A stretch of 64,000 nucleotides of DNA from Zygnema cylindricum (lineage: Eukaryota > Streptophyta > Zygnematophyceae > Zygnematales > Zygnemataceae), in NCBI GenBank assembly GCA_037447655.1, contig JBBHKE010000447.1, positions 62,001-126,000 of the forward strand. Reading direction: 5' to 3'. Shown in pieces: positions 12,244 through 26,400 of the stretch. Positions within the stretch are counted from its first letter, which is position 1, and each line of letters opens with the position of its first letter. Made by a program: the position numbers and the translations under genes. Below the pieces are notes generated by a model, which saw nothing but the letters and a program-made list of their open reading frames with translations, had not been told where the DNA came from and did not search any database.

Positions 12244-15200
12244 TTAAACCCTACCTCGATCATATCGCACCAATTTGCCCTCCACAAGAAAAGACGATCC
12301 TCCCTCCAACTGTGAAATCAAAGAGATGAGGCAAAATCCACACCAATTAGAGTCACAACTTAATCACATGTAACTCCAGCTTTTGCTACAACTATAAACC
12401 CTCACAACAAGTACAACGACAACCACCGGGCTAAGAACTAAAACACAATGACCTACAACTTACCTTACAAAAAAAAAAGGGTCAACCTCTTATCAATTTG
12501 ATGGCCATGAAAACATATCCACAAACTACCTAAGCACAAAGAAAGAAATGATGAATCATGGACGTAGTAAATATGCCTGATCCTAAACACGCAAGTTAGC
12601 CGAATTTTGACAATATAAACAAAAACAAAACAGCTTAGCACAATTTAAACAGATTAAATCACCAGGCTAGGGAAACACTCACCGCTTTCCTAAAAGCAGC
12701 CACGAGTTCTGCTTCAGGAGGAGGATTGGGTCCACAAGAGGACGAAGCCACAGTCAAAACCTGTTTTTGAAGCTTTTTAATCTTTAGACCCTCTACTGGA
12801 CCCTGCAAACAAACATACAGATAAAAACATACAGCCAATGACTGTGGTCAGGTTCAGATAAGAGTTACCTCTCCCAAAACTGAAAGAAAAGCACATGCAG
12901 TCAGACCAATCCAAGGGGAGGTATTTGATGATTAAACCTTTGCCCAGTTTGGATCGAACAGGATCAAACCAAACTAAACCATTTTTTCCACCCTTCAGTT
13001 CGTTACATCTTTTCAGATTCGGCTCGACCAAGCCGTACTCTGTTTGAAACGATGTACAGACGTTCTTACAGTACCTTCATGTGAATAGAAGTACAGAAAA
13101 ATAACATAGTAATGTACAGATGATTCAGAAAACTGTACGCTACATCTTTAAGAACTTCTTAGCTTTTTTAGCATTCTTTTCTTCTTTGGATTATTAAAGG
13201 ATCAATAGTTTGGGAGCTAATCGGTTGAGCCAAATCCAACCGTTGGGTTTGGTTTGGAATTTCCAAACCGGAAACAGCACAGTTCAGGCCGGACAAAACA
13301 AGAGCTGAACTCAACCAGACCGGACTGGGTGCAACCAATAATTCCAAACAAGAAGGATACACAGAATTGAGTTTTCTCAACTTAAAAGATAAAGTCAGCT
13401 ACAGTGAATGCCGTTTTGCTAAAAAAGGGCATCTGCATGATAAGCGGCAAAAAACTGCTGAGGAAAAGGCAGGTCCACAACATTTTAAAGACAGCTATCC
13501 AATCAGGAATCAGCTGCAGTTTCTAAAAAGATCAATCAACAGCAGTTCATGTATTGCTTGAACAAAAATGCACAAATCATCTTAATAAGATTCCTTGGAT
13601 GTAATGACCAATCAACAGCAGTCGCAGGCACTCATATTTCTTCAACAGCTGAAACTACTTGGAACATTTACTTGTGAATCATTATCTACCCTTTTCAATC
13701 AGAGAACGGATCAAGCACTAAAAGGCCATAGAGGGTTTAGCTGTCACCTGCGTCAAAGCTTCAGCTATCAACTTTTTCCATTTCAGCTTTGAAGATGAAG
13801 GCGTTTCCTTTTTGGTGGTCATCTCCTGGTGAGACTCCGTCACATCCTTAGTATTTGCTTTCGTTGAGGCAGTATCCTCTGGTCTTTTCTGACAGTTCCC
13901 TTCTCGTTCCACTTCTTCCTTCCCTTCCACTACTACCTTTGAAACCTTTTCAGGTGTCAAACCCTTCTTCTTTAACTTCTTCCCTGTCATTCCATCTGAA
14001 ACTGAATTTCCATTCTCATGCCCTTGTACACCCTGAGCCTCTTTCGCTTCTGCGCCTTCTACACTCTCAACAATACCACTTTTAACTTTACCATCTGATA
14101 GTCTCATCTTTGTCTCTGCTTCCCAGGGCGATCCTTGCATGGCAACCTGCTGGCCTCCTGATTCTTGTTTTCCTTTTCGTTTTTTGAATTTCTTCTCCCT
14201 CAACTCTTCAAACTCTATTTTCCCATTGCAGGTATTCTCCTCAGCTTGCTTTTCAGCTTCAGAACTCTTCTTCCTCTTCTTTTCTTGGTTGTAACCTTGT
14301 TTAACATCCACTTCAGCATCTACATCTTTTAAATTTGCGCCTTTAATCCCAAGATCACCAGCTTCATCCTGATCACTTGTGCTCTCTGCCTGTTTCCTAT
14401 ATTTTTTTGTCTTTTTTACCTTAACATCTTCATTGACAACTTCAGACTGGCCAGCAGAAGCAATTCCATTTGATGATGGTTCTCCATCATTTGCATTTTT
14501 CTCGAGTTCCGTGTTACCTTTTCCTTCCACCGAATCCTCCTCAACACTTTCTCTGTCGGCTTTCCTTTTCTTCTTCTTCTTCTTCTCCTGCAAACTGTCT
14601 GTCATTCCACTTGCATCTTGGAGCTTGATGTCAGAAATAGTTTCTCCATTTTCCTTGTCTTCAACAGGCTCGGGAGAATTTCCACCTTCTGGTACATTTT
14701 TCTCTTCTGGCTCCTCAAGAAATGTGACTTTTGCACCTGTCCATTTGGCACCTCCAACCTTCCTGGGAGCATCTCCAATCCCTAAACCTCTGCGACCACT
14801 TGTTGCATTATCCTGTGCAGCAACATTATGACTTGCAACATCAGTAAATATGTTTGACACAACTGCTTTCAGAAATAGACATAATCAGAATAGAAGAAGA
14901 AAAGGTGAGCAAAAGAGGTCCTGTTTCTAACAGAATACATCTACCTTCCACCAGAATTAAAGCAAACTATTAGAAAAATACTAAATTACCAGGGTAGCTT
15001 CTAGAATTTTCAGTTCATTAAGATCAGCCCATTCAGTCCAAGAGGGCATAAAAGGAATCATATGTGGGTATCAACAGCAGCGCTGAAGCCTTAGTTGGAC
15101 TTTAGCAAAAGAAAATGTCAAGACCACTGATGTTGCACACGTGATGAACTCAAGGAGAACCAAAAAGCTCCAAAAGCCTTCGATGTGTGCTGTTCATTAT

Positions 15201-18200
15201 ATCCAGACATACGCAGTACAAGACTTCCACAGTACAGGATTCACAAGGCATAACACCGTTGCACCAACAATTGCCTCTACCTTGCAAAATGGCTTTCACC
15301 TAAACAGATAATATTTAGCTAAACATAGATCAGACAAAGTCAATGAAAATATTTTGCAGGACTCCAGCAATTTCATACACAGCATATTGTTTGAGTACAA
15401 ACTGGAGTCAGTATTTCTACCTGAACTAACTTGTAAAGATTCTCCTGGTCCTGCTCATCAAATGCAGTTCTGCCTTGGGTTCCGTTGTCATCAGTTGATT
15501 GCTTTACGTCCACTTTTCCTGCAGTAATTTGACTGCTTGGAGGGACAGGCATGGATCCAAGCTCACCAGCCCTGACAAATCCATACTTGCTACCCCACCA
15601 TGATGGGCTCAACTTTGGAAAATTGGCCGTGAGCTCACGGCCTAAGAGTGAAGGAGTGGCCACTTTGATTTCCTTAAGAGCCGGCTGCTTAACATTGACT
15701 ACAGGCTTTGCTGGGGCACCTGAATCCAAGAAAAGAGCTTAACTGAGTACTATTCCAGAGGACCATGCCTTACAACACTACAGATAAAAGAAGAAAATGC
15801 AATTGCAGAAGGACATTACATTCAATTAACCTATCCAAATAAAATAAAAAAACATTTTACAAACACAAGTCTCTACAACAAAAAATATCTAAAAGATAAC
15901 AAAAATATAAAACGCGACTTGTATAACCTACACGTAACGGATATAAGAATGCTCAACAAACCACTTACCTCTAACCAGTTATTTAAGGCAGGAACTACTT
16001 GACATACAGATAATATAAGGAAAATGCAAAAAGTTGTAGACTAATTTACTCACCTTGACCTTCCAGTGGAGGGGGGCTTTCCTTTGTTCCATGGCCCTGT
16101 CCTCAAATCATCCAGCAGATACCACCAAATCCTAGGTCAGCAAAAAAAGAACAGATGAAGAACAGAGCCCATCACCAATTCTCAATAATCTGAAAAAAAA
16201 GATAAAAAGAAAATGTACCAGAATTGCACTTAGGTCAGTCGACGAATACGAGTTCACCTCTTTCCCTGCCTCTCTCCTTTTGTACCTGCATTCCACGCCA
16301 AAAAAACCAGAATGGACAAAAATCATATATCAAATGTCCTCCATCAAACAGCCATAATCATCCGGCAAACACTAAAACATGGATGGGAAAGCATGGATCA
16401 CCCAACAACTTGACATAATTTTTATCAAATAGCGCGCAGTGGCTTCCAGACCACCATGTCAAAGATTGATAAAAAAACAAATCACAATTACCATAATTGT
16501 ATGGACAAACACCTAGACCATCAAATAATGAAGCCCACGTATTCTCACATTTGCTTTATCAAATGTAACCACCCTAACCTCCATTCTAATCATCGTAATA
16601 CAAACAAAACCTTCAGAAGAAGGAACTAAAAAATACCTGCCCTGAGGTCGAACAAGCTTGGCTGGTTTCGCAATCACAACTGGAGTGGTCGGCAAAAGAT
16701 TCTTCTCCTCAGCATCTTCTACTTCAGAGTCATCAGAATCGGAATCTGACTCACTGCTGGAGGATACCTCCGGCTTCGCTGCGTTCCCTGCTGATTCAGC
16801 AAAAGGAGGGTGTCAACGATCACAACAAAAATACTGGACAACGATCCAATAATTAGGGTTTCAGCAGTTCAAAACTACAGCCACAAATAGTTGACCACCT
16901 GTCTGAGCAGAAACTAAAGAACTTTATATAAAACACAGAAGGAAACACCAGTTGACAAATCAATGGCAGGGAAGACTTCATTTACTGGAGTAAATATGAT
17001 CTGCAAATTTGGAAGGTTCAATAAATAGCCTTTCACAAGGGAAAATGTACCTTCTTTTAGTCCGGACGCTTGCTGCATAAATAAAGTCCCTCGAACCCCC
17101 CAAAACAGCGAACCCAAAAAACATGGGTCAGACGAATTTCATTATATCTGCCAATATTCACAGGATCAGTCAACACTTCTACAAGAATCTCTCAGTTTAA
17201 TGCATGTATATTGATGGTATGCAACAATTGGCGGGTTTCACAACTTAAAAGACTCACAGAGATCTCCTGACGGGAAGTGCACACTCCATTCTAATGTACT
17301 CCTTCAGCCAGAATCTGCAAAAGCTGCAGTAGAGGGGACCCTCCCTGGCAGATACAGAAGACGTTCTCTCAGTCTACGTAAAAAGACATTCCCTCATTCT
17401 AAGTTACTTCTACTGCGAACGCTCTCTCTGCGTCTTTTCTGTTCTATAACACCCTAAATCAGGAATGTTGAAAAATGGAGGAATGATGACACCTAACAGA
17501 GTGCTCAGGTATTCACATAAAAAATCCCTTAAGCTTTATTTAATATATGTTCACTGTCGTTATGGTAAGAAGACAAAACTTAGCAAAATACCTTATTAAC
17601 CTGTAACACTCCAGCCTGCTTCTCAGGTAGAGTACACAATAATAGAATGGCTTGACAAACAGGAAAGGAGCAAAGGGTAAAACACAGAGTAACCAGAAAA
17701 ATAGCATGCCAGAATGATGGTTATTCTGCCATATGGAAGTCTAAAGAAAAAGAAAACAGCGTTGACTGACACATGCAAACCAGCCATGTGGAGACAACTG
17801 TTAAGAAACACTGTTAATCTTGTAACAACAATGTCCAGCAAAATAATTGTAACAACTACGTTTGAACTCACCACATTCAAATTCTTGAGAATAGTGTCAT
17901 ACACGGCTGTGTTCACAGTCCAATCTGCACCGGCCTTCTTAGCTTCATTGATGCCAACACCTGACAAGGCAAAAAACATAAACATTCATGAGACACTGGT
18001 AGTAATCTCCAAGCTTCCAGCTTAACTTGGAGAGATTGCTAAAACGCAACATTAAAGAGTCACACAGATTTGAATGCATAAAAAAATATTGCCAAATGGC
18101 TGTCAGCTGAAACCTGAATCAAAAACCCAGGTTGATGTCATTAGATTATTGCGAATACAGAAACGGGAAATACGATACAAATTCATTTCACTATACCCAT

Positions 18201-18452
18201 GATTTCAAAACACGATTTACCACGGACAATACAGAATGCAGGAATAAGAGAGAAGCAATGCAGACCCAGGTGCACCATTCACCGATCTAACGGCCTACTC
18301 GAGATGTCAAAACCATAAGCAGGTTGACCTGAACCAATCATTACAATAACCAGCTCTCACTGTCGGTTAAAAGAGACAACACTAACATATGCATAAAACA
18401 TTTGCAGAAATGGGTTCCACCTTAAACAATGGGAGAGCAACACATACAGACG

Positions 18453-18536
<84 letters not shown>

Positions 18537-19260
18537 GGAGTTTGTGTAAGAAAAAAGGTGTATCTGACCAGCTGTATCGTGCTTCTTTGCAACACGAACA
18601 TGTGTAGTGATTCCTTGCTTGTTCTTTCCCAGACCAGTGCCTTCCTCCCAGCCCTGAACACCAGAAGCAGCCAGGATATCACCAACTTAAAAAGAAAGAA
18701 TTAAGACTATTTCAGCGAAAGCCAATAGTTTTAAACAACCGTCTCAGAAACTAATGAACTTCACCAAGGATAATGCTATTTTCATGGTAAAACTGGTTAA
18801 ACTGGTAATTCCTCTATGGTTCAGCAACACGTAATCAGGTACTATAACCCGCTTGTGTTCATAAGAAACTGAAATTTCTTTTTAAAGATAATAATATAAT
18901 CCAGCAACATAATACCATTCCTAAAAAATAATATAACAATCTCTGAACCCCTCCAACAGAAACGCATTTGTTTACACGGGAAAACTGAGGGAGAAACATC
19001 AACTTACAATCTGACATCATGAGATCTCTCAAGTTCCAAAGCAACACCACATTTTAAAGGTATATCAACGGTTCAAATATCAAAACTATTTGATTCAGTC
19101 TGAGGTGGAGGTTAAAAAGCAAACCCCAGCAAAATCAGCATTAACGTACAACAAGGGAAGAAAAACATCATACCATTTGCATCATCAGTTTGAAAGCGGC
19201 AGATGTCTTTTCTACCCCTTGAAACAATTTAGCTCCAGAAGCGGGCCCCGGACTCGCCAT
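12244..19260 (-). CDS. G-patch domain nucleolar-type protein (11 exons, about 697 aa)
   Basis: Exons (high to low): 19260-19174, 18653-18569, 17960-17872, 17072-17051, 16787-16637, 16285-16219, 16096-16054, 15719-15421, 14812-13748, 12802-12683, 12309-12244. All introns are GT-AG and phases agree throughout. The protein begins [14 protein letters not shown]. Exon 2 holds the G-patch, [14 protein letters not shown] (residues 30-43), split from the preceding helix by intron 1. Other conserved blocks are [34 protein letters not shown] followed by [33 protein letters not shown] and [16 protein letters not shown]. Exon 9 is a K/E-rich tail with several KKKRK-type clusters, typical of nucleolar targeting. 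The end ([14 protein letters not shown], then [11 protein letters not shown] and [14 protein letters not shown]) is conserved in this plant family, related to GPATCH4. G-patches recruit DEAH helicases; a role in ribosome or RNA processing is inference. Confidence 0.9.
18463..18534. repeat. GA microsatellite in a G-patch gene intron
   Basis: About 70 bases of near-perfect (GA)n lie in intron 2, some 35 bases downstream of the exon 2 donor. On the transcript strand this is a CU tract. Confidence 0.9.
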
Positions 19261-20426
19261 GAATACCACGTCTTTACGACACCAGAAGCACTGTGGCAGT
19301 TTCAATTAAAACACTTCGTTGTTAACAGCCTTATCACTACCAGCACTTCCACTACCCCTGACTAGTAATTATGTCTTCAGCTAATTTATCTGAGTAGTAC
19401 CAAGAAAAGGTAGAGCTAACGTCCTCTACTACAGGAAGCTCCCCAATAGTATTCCTTCCTGGGGCGAGAATTGGAGAAGAGCAATTTTGAAGACTCAGGG
19501 AAGACCTTTTCACTTAATAGGAAAGGCAAAGAGGCTCTGCATCCTTTTGTCTTTCCATCCATCGGGTCAAGTTGCGTCACGTCACAGAAGGAGGAGAGCG
19601 CCGCCTTCCGCTCGCTTCTTCCTGTGGCACAGAAGTGGCTACAGAATTACAGCATGGCGTCACATGTAACTTTATCGGACGGCGCGCACGCTCTCCACAA
19701 AATATGGAGCATAACAGTCGATCTAAAGTTCAAATCGTCAAAGTACATAGACCCTTACTGGTCTGAGCCCTTTGACAAGGGTCTATATAAGCCAAGAGCT
19801 CCAAACCCTTCAAATCAAGTGTTCCTTTCGCTTCCCCAACTCCGTCAGACCGTCACAACTATTGGGGAAAAAAAAAATCGCGCGGTTAAATTTTACAAAT
19901 TTCAAATCTGTACGAAAATGTACCATATTTGGATTTACTGTACGGCACAAAACGTTGTCTGCCACGTTTTATACGGGTATACGGATTATTGTAGGGCTGA
20001 ACTGTCACGTTCCGCTCGCTATTGTGTTGATGTGTTCCACTCCACGTGGGATTGTTCATGCCACGTGTCAGTAGCTGCTTCAACTGATAGGGTGTTCACC
20101 TTGTTCGCTCTGTACTGCATCTTCAAAGGTGAACATGGCAACATGCAACGTTCAAGACCAGGTGAAAGTACGAGTAAAAGCTTGACCTAATTTACAACCA
20201 CGAAGAATGCTTACATTCCTACAGCAACTGTCTCAATATTAAGCTTCACGAATCTACTTTACTCAAATGGAAGCACTCCATAACCATGTTCATTTGTGCA
20301 AAGAACATTAGCTTTATTGTTGAAAAAGTGAGACGAGGCAAATGCTATAAAACTACAATGCAAAGGCAAAACCTGCTCTTCTAGGTTGTTCTTGTGACAA
20401 CGTAGCCCATAGCTTATCTGTGTAGT
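19261..20426. promoter_or_regulatory. Divergent promoter region between the G-patch and TFIIIC5 genes
   Basis: The two start codons face away from each other with 1,166 bases between them. Visible sites are CGTCACGTCAC (19575-19585), a TATATAA box (19784-19790, plus orientation), and two G-boxes CACGTG (20043-20048, 20062-20067). A 239-aa frame at 19471-20190 has no domain and looks like chance. Whether one bidirectional or two separate promoters operate cannot be told from sequence. Confidence 0.5.
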
Positions 20427-23400
20427 ATGGAGCCTGTAACGGACTACATTGTTAGTGGTCCCATTCCCAAAAAGCGCCTGCTGGCCGTACAGTACCCTGG
20501 CCATGTGAAAAATGTCCCTCGAGCTCTACACACCCTTGGAGGCCTCCCAGCTATAGCTCAGGTGAATTTGTATACCATTTCATGTTAGCATGTGACTAAT
20601 TTTATGTGCCATTTCATGTCATGTGGCATGTGTTTTTTCTGTGTGCATCTGTCGTGTGTCATGTCATTTGATGTCAACTATTCCATGAAGTGTCTTTGAA
20701 TGGTTGTGATGTTGGATTACTTATGGCTTCATGGCTCCAATAGGTTTGTTGTACAGCTCTCTATATGTACTCTGAGAGTCTCTAGGGCTTTTTTAATTAT
20801 TTCAATAGATGATCTCTATCGGTTCCCCATAGCTTTGTCCTTGGCTTTTTCCATGGCTTTTCATAGCTTCTTGCTTGTCTTATTTTGTTTCCCTTATGGC
20901 TTTCTCAGAGTTATGTGTCTAAGGTTCAAGATCGCTGCTTGCGTTTCATTGAGAATGCCTAATGAAATGCTTTCATATAAAAAAAAAGGGGGAGGGGTAA
21001 GGTCCGCTGTTTTTTCTATTTTTTTCAAGTTCGTGGACCTTCAAGTGACTCTGGTCTATATGTGTAAAAATCAGGCTCGGTCATCTGATCTTAATTTTCT
21101 TGAACTGAGGTACCGACCTGAAGATCCTTTCTGCCACCCCCTCTTTGGCGATCATCAAGAGACTGCCAATCTCCTTCTTAAAGTCAGACGGCAAAGAATT
21201 GGACACAAACGCAAATTTCAACCAGAGGAAGCTGTGCCAGGAGAAATTGCTGTTTCTCCACCTCTTGGAGACCAGCCTAACAATGAAAAAAGCAAAGAAA
21301 ATAAGCAATTTAAGGTGGTAGATCATGTTGGTGAATTACCAGACAGCCAAGTGTGCAGCGAAAGAATTATAGGAGAGAAGACAGGAGAGGGAGAGAGTCC
21401 TCAGCCTGCTTCAACTCCTTCAGAACAGGCATCATGTGATAACTGGAAAGTTTCAGCAGGAATCATTGGTCGTCTGGAGAGCACCTATCGTTTCGTGGGT
21501 GAGTCCTGTGCCACAGAGAATCAGCAAGGGGTTAAGGGTATTAACGAAGAATTGTTTGAATGCAAGAGGTTTGAGAAGCTGTCGTCTCTCATTCCCATTG
21601 TGATTTGCAAGGCCAATCTAGTATGCTGGTAATGTATGGGAGTTGTGGGGATTTGTTGGAGCCAGGACGAGCGGACTTCCAGTATGTGGTTGGGATAGCC
21701 AACAAGAATCATATGAAGACGGTCACGTCACCTCAGCCACTTCAGAATGGCTCCAACCAAGGTGAATCAGGTTTGAGGGTCATATTCTGATGAATGCATC
21801 TCCCTTTCTCCCTCCACTCTCCCTCTCATTCCCCCTCTCCCTCCCTCCCCCCCTCCCTCCCATTGTCGTCGCCTCTCTCTCTTTCTCTCTCTCCCCTCTC
21901 TCTTTCTCTCCCTCTCTAGGTTCGGTTTGGATTCAGCCCCGTTGTATTCATACTAGATGAATTCTTGTTTCTTAAGTAGCTTTTCAAGCGTCTCCAAAGG
22001 TTGTAGTTGGACGAGCAGATCTGTTTGCAGACCCTGAAGTCAGCAATGGTATGAAATGGTTGCAATTTCCATACTGCTTTTTTGATCCAATGAGGTGTTA
22101 GAGATGTTATTTTATTTAAGTATGTATTTTTTGGTTTTGGTTGGTAAGTTTCGGAACGTTTTCGTTGTGTTCTGAAAACTTTACCGCAGAAGCTGAGATG
22201 CATTGATAGTGAATTGTAGGACACTGGTCTAAACATTGAGTTCTTTGCCTGTCTATGGGAAAGTGCCTTAGTACAGGTGATCAGAGAAGTGAAGAAAGTG
22301 ACGACTTAATGGTTCTCGTACCCCCTCTATTCTCGCAGCATGACATGCCTGATGATCAAATGTGAGCACATTCTTTTTGTTGCTGCTTAACTTTCAAAAA
22401 AGGAATCAGAAAAAGGAACACTTGTGGTACTATTATCTTTACAAAAATATATAAAGCATACTATGGGGGGTTGGAATCTAATTTGGATTGAATTTTGAGC
22501 AGAAGGAAGCAAACTTAGATTGACTATAGCTTAAGTTTGTCAATTGGCATTCAGCTGCGGCAAAAGTTCAAATTTAGAGTGGATACTGGGTTCTGTTGGG
22601 GTAACAGACCAAAGTCAATGGACAGAGAAATAAAGCAAATGGAGGTTGAAGCCATGGCTGCTGCAAGTAATGTACAGACGACTAATAAAACCAAGAAAAG
22701 GAAATCTAGAGCCCGCCGTTCTGCAAATAGTGATCTCAAATTCCCCAATACCGTATTGGGACAGGGTCCTCTTCCCATTCCCTTGTCCATTCCCACCTCA
22801 GACTTTGTGCCTGAGGCTCCTCTTCAGGTGAAGACCTCAAAGTTAGTAATATTAGTTTCTCATTATGTAACTTACTTTTTATGGGTCGACTCTTTTCATA
22901 CAGTTGAGACAAACTCATTCTGAATCTTCAAGAGGAGAAGCAAAAGTGAGTAGAGGTTAAGGCAGGTTCTGGAAGAGAGGTAATAAAAGCACCGCTTATC
23001 ATCATTAGTCCTTAATTTGCTGTCAACTTTATTTGCCAGATAACAATACCAATTCACACGCTTTCATGTGTGGTGTTCCCAAATTAGATGCAGTCAACAT
23101 TTCTTCTTTTTTGCACTGAAACAAAATTCCCTGATTGGAACTAAAGTACGTTCAAATAGACTTAACTCAAACATAGTGTGGTCCAGACTAAGGGCTGACT
23201 ATGTTGTAATTATTTAAACTTCTTTTTGTATGCCTCTGCAATTTGAGGAGAGCTAGGAAGATAGTCAAAAGAAGGATCACACAAACAGTTGCCATGTAGG
23301 GGTTTTTAATATTTTCCCTACCTCCAATTTGGAATAGTAAAATTGGGAAATATGGAACTTGCTTTGCAGGAACAAGTGCGGCCCTCTGTTCTGTTAAATG

Positions 23401-26400
23401 GTCACGATTTCAACAAGGGCCATATCCTATCCCTCTTTGGATGTTTGTGTTCTTCACAATAGCCTTTTCTCTGATTTTTCCGCAGAAAATTTGCATGCCT
23501 AAACTTGAACATCGCTTCTTTAGCTCTTTTCGTCATCAAGTTTCTTCAAGCTTCCGGACGTTCTTTTAGCATGTTTTTTATTCTTCGCCTTCTTGAGGTT
23601 TTTGATATAAATTGCCTTGAAACAAAAAAGTTGTGGAATTGGTGCTGTTTTAACGCAGTTAAGTTGTAACTGAGCTGAAAATGTCTCTAGATTTTATGTA
23701 AACACATCAGGGACATGACTGAAAAATAGTGAGTTTGATTCATTTTTCTGAACAAAAAAACATGATCGGTTTCGCGCAGTATTCATTGTATTTCTGCATT
23801 CGGTCGAGGAATGACTTTATCTTTTTTTAGCGATGATTTCCGTGCTCAGTTCGCTAGTGATTTGAGGTTTTTCGTTTTTTTATGTCCGCTAACCTTATTT
23901 GTAGGGTTTTGGAGGATGTAAAAAATGTATTAAGGTGGCAATGGACATGCTTATGTAGTTTTTTTTTTTTATTTAGCCTTAACAGTTGAAGGTCCACAGA
24001 TACCTGAACCAGAGGAAATTGATGAATCTGAGGTTGGAAAAGAAGAACAGGAATATGCTAGAAAGCTGAAACCCCTTTTGGAAAAGAGGCCAATTTGGTC
24101 ACGTCATGCCTTAGTAGCTGTTCTGACAGAAAGTTTTCCTGTCATCAACCTCGCAATAATGAAAAGGTGATCCAGTAGATAAACATGAATGTCAAAGCTA
24201 ACTTATTAGCGGTGTATGTTTAGCACTTCAACAGCTCAATAATGTACTGATATCTTTTTTGACAACAATGACTTATTAAACTTTAGGATTTTTTATTTTT
24301 GTTTCTCGAAGTTTGCCCAACTATATTCTTGCCATATTTGGAGAATTGCATGGGCCTTTGAATTTTATTCGAAGTGCAAATTCATGTTTAACATGGAAAT
24401 CCCTTCCTCGTCTTTATAGGTTTTATTTTTCAGAAACAAGTCCGCAGGTTGGAATGTAAAATGAATGCAATGTTTTTTTTTGGAATTGTGTTCAGATTGC
24501 TTGTTCGAATGGCATATTTGTTCGCTAACGGACCATTTCGAACTTTGTGGATTCGTAAAGGTTATGACCCTCGAAAAGATCCTGCTTCTCGCATGTAAGA
24601 ATCGTATGTCTCTTTTCCATTTAACACCTATAGAACCAGGGCAAAACCAAATGCATTCAGAAGTAATTTACTAGTGACAATTATCTTGATATTGTTAGCT
24701 ATTGCTGCTTGGGGATGATTAATGCTAATGCATTGATATAACCAAAAAATAAAACTACGCATTCGGTTGGAATATGGTTTTCATACAGAGCTCTGACTTA
24801 AGAACAAGTGTTTGATTTTTATACAGTTGCAACTTCTTTCTTGACAGATGTTACAGCTGTGGTTTACAGATATCAGGTGTTGGATTTCCGTGTCCCTTCT
24901 ACATGGGGTGTTTCACTTAATGAGGTGCCAAAATACGAAGTAATATCGTGGCAAGATTTGTGTGCATTTCGAACATTTCCCGTTCGACGATTTTCTTTCT
25001 TTCAGTTGTGTGATTTGGAGGATGATGATTTGCAGGCAATTTTGAAGAAGGAACCAGATAATGCCTCCTGCTCCGTGAGTCTTTATTAATGATTTCCTCG
25101 AAATTATGATTGCATATTGTTGTCTGTTGTTGTCCTTTTGACTCTTCTCCTCCCTTCTTCTGTCCCTCACCCTCTCCCTCCCTCGGTTCCCACCCTATGC
25201 TTTTCTTTTTCCTGCTACTGTTCCGTCTTCCCTCTCACCATGTTCCTCTCTGCCGCCCTTTCCTTTACTTTTTCCCTTTCCCACTCCTCTCTGTCCCTCG
25301 TCGTCCCTCTTCCAGCCCACAATTGTACCCTGTGCCGCTAACCTGGTTATGAGTCCTATCTTGCAAACAGGAGTTTTACCATTAAAACTGTTTATGGTTA
25401 CAATGCACAATCTTGATTGAAGCCGGTGTCGATGGCTTTAGACTGTAATAGGCATATTTTTATCCTGTTTCCAACCTCGTACTAGGGTTGATCCCTCTAG
25501 GCTAGTGACAGGCTCTCTTACAAGGATCTCTCCCTTTTGTCTACCGTCCATTTTTATTTTTTTCCTTTTCCCCTCTTTTGTCTGTTTGTTTTTTTCTCCC
25601 TCCCGCTTCCATTCTCCTTCCTGTTATTTGAGAACTTGCCTGCTTGCTTGGGTTAGAGTAAAATAGAAAACTGTGGTTTTGGTTTATGACATTCCACGTT
25701 GCAACCCAGTTTCTGTGTGATGTTTATGCTAGTTGGTAAAATTTGAAAGTTCTTGCTCTGGGTTTTCTTTTTGGCTGCCGGTATTGAAGAGTGGGGATCA
25801 ACCCGATATTTTTGTCACGCCTTTTCAGTAATGCATAGTAATTTCATCGTAAACTTGTGTTCAAAGCAAGATTGGAAGAATTGATAGAAACTAATTGTCA
25901 CGTTTTTTTTGAATGGGTATTGTTACAAACATTGACGAGGACTTTGTTGGACAACTTTTATCCATAGTGCATCTAACACTTTTAAAGATGGTGGACATGG
26001 CGATTGCAGAAAAAACACATATGTCTTTGACACTTGCACTACTCTCCTGTATGCCAATATCGAAAGAATTATCATGAAATTTTACTTCCAATAGTCACTA
26101 TTACTTTGGTATGCGTGATTTGGTAACTCGTAAAACATTTCAATCATGTGACATAAGATGCTGGGGAGGAGTGCAGGAAGGCTCGGGCTGGTTTTCACGC
26201 GACACTTTGGAAAAAATGCGTGATTTAGTGCGACTGCGCTTTCATGCCCTTCTCTCTAATTCCTATGAAGTGCCTCTCTCCTTCCCTCGAGTTCGCGATT
26301 ATTCAGTAGGGTTTGTTAGAAATGAGCGGCTTCATTATGACACTAATGCACTTCATCGGAAGGAACAGGCCAATGACAAGGAGCCATCCGGAAGTGGGAG

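Noticed and set aside
13718-13747. G-patch protein ending at the TAG at 13718
   Set aside because: A GTGACA donor at 13747 allows splicing in phase to two further exons that carry the conserved family C-terminus, so the read-through end is less likely.
18389-18704. R/E-rich and S/L-rich frames over the GA repeat
   Set aside because: Simple translation of a microsatellite; the real coding sequence here is exon 2 of the G-patch gene on the minus strand.
19471-20190. 239-aa plus-strand frame between the divergent genes
   Set aside because: No domain, overlaps the promoter with a TATA box and G-boxes inside it, and has no splice link to TFIIIC5.
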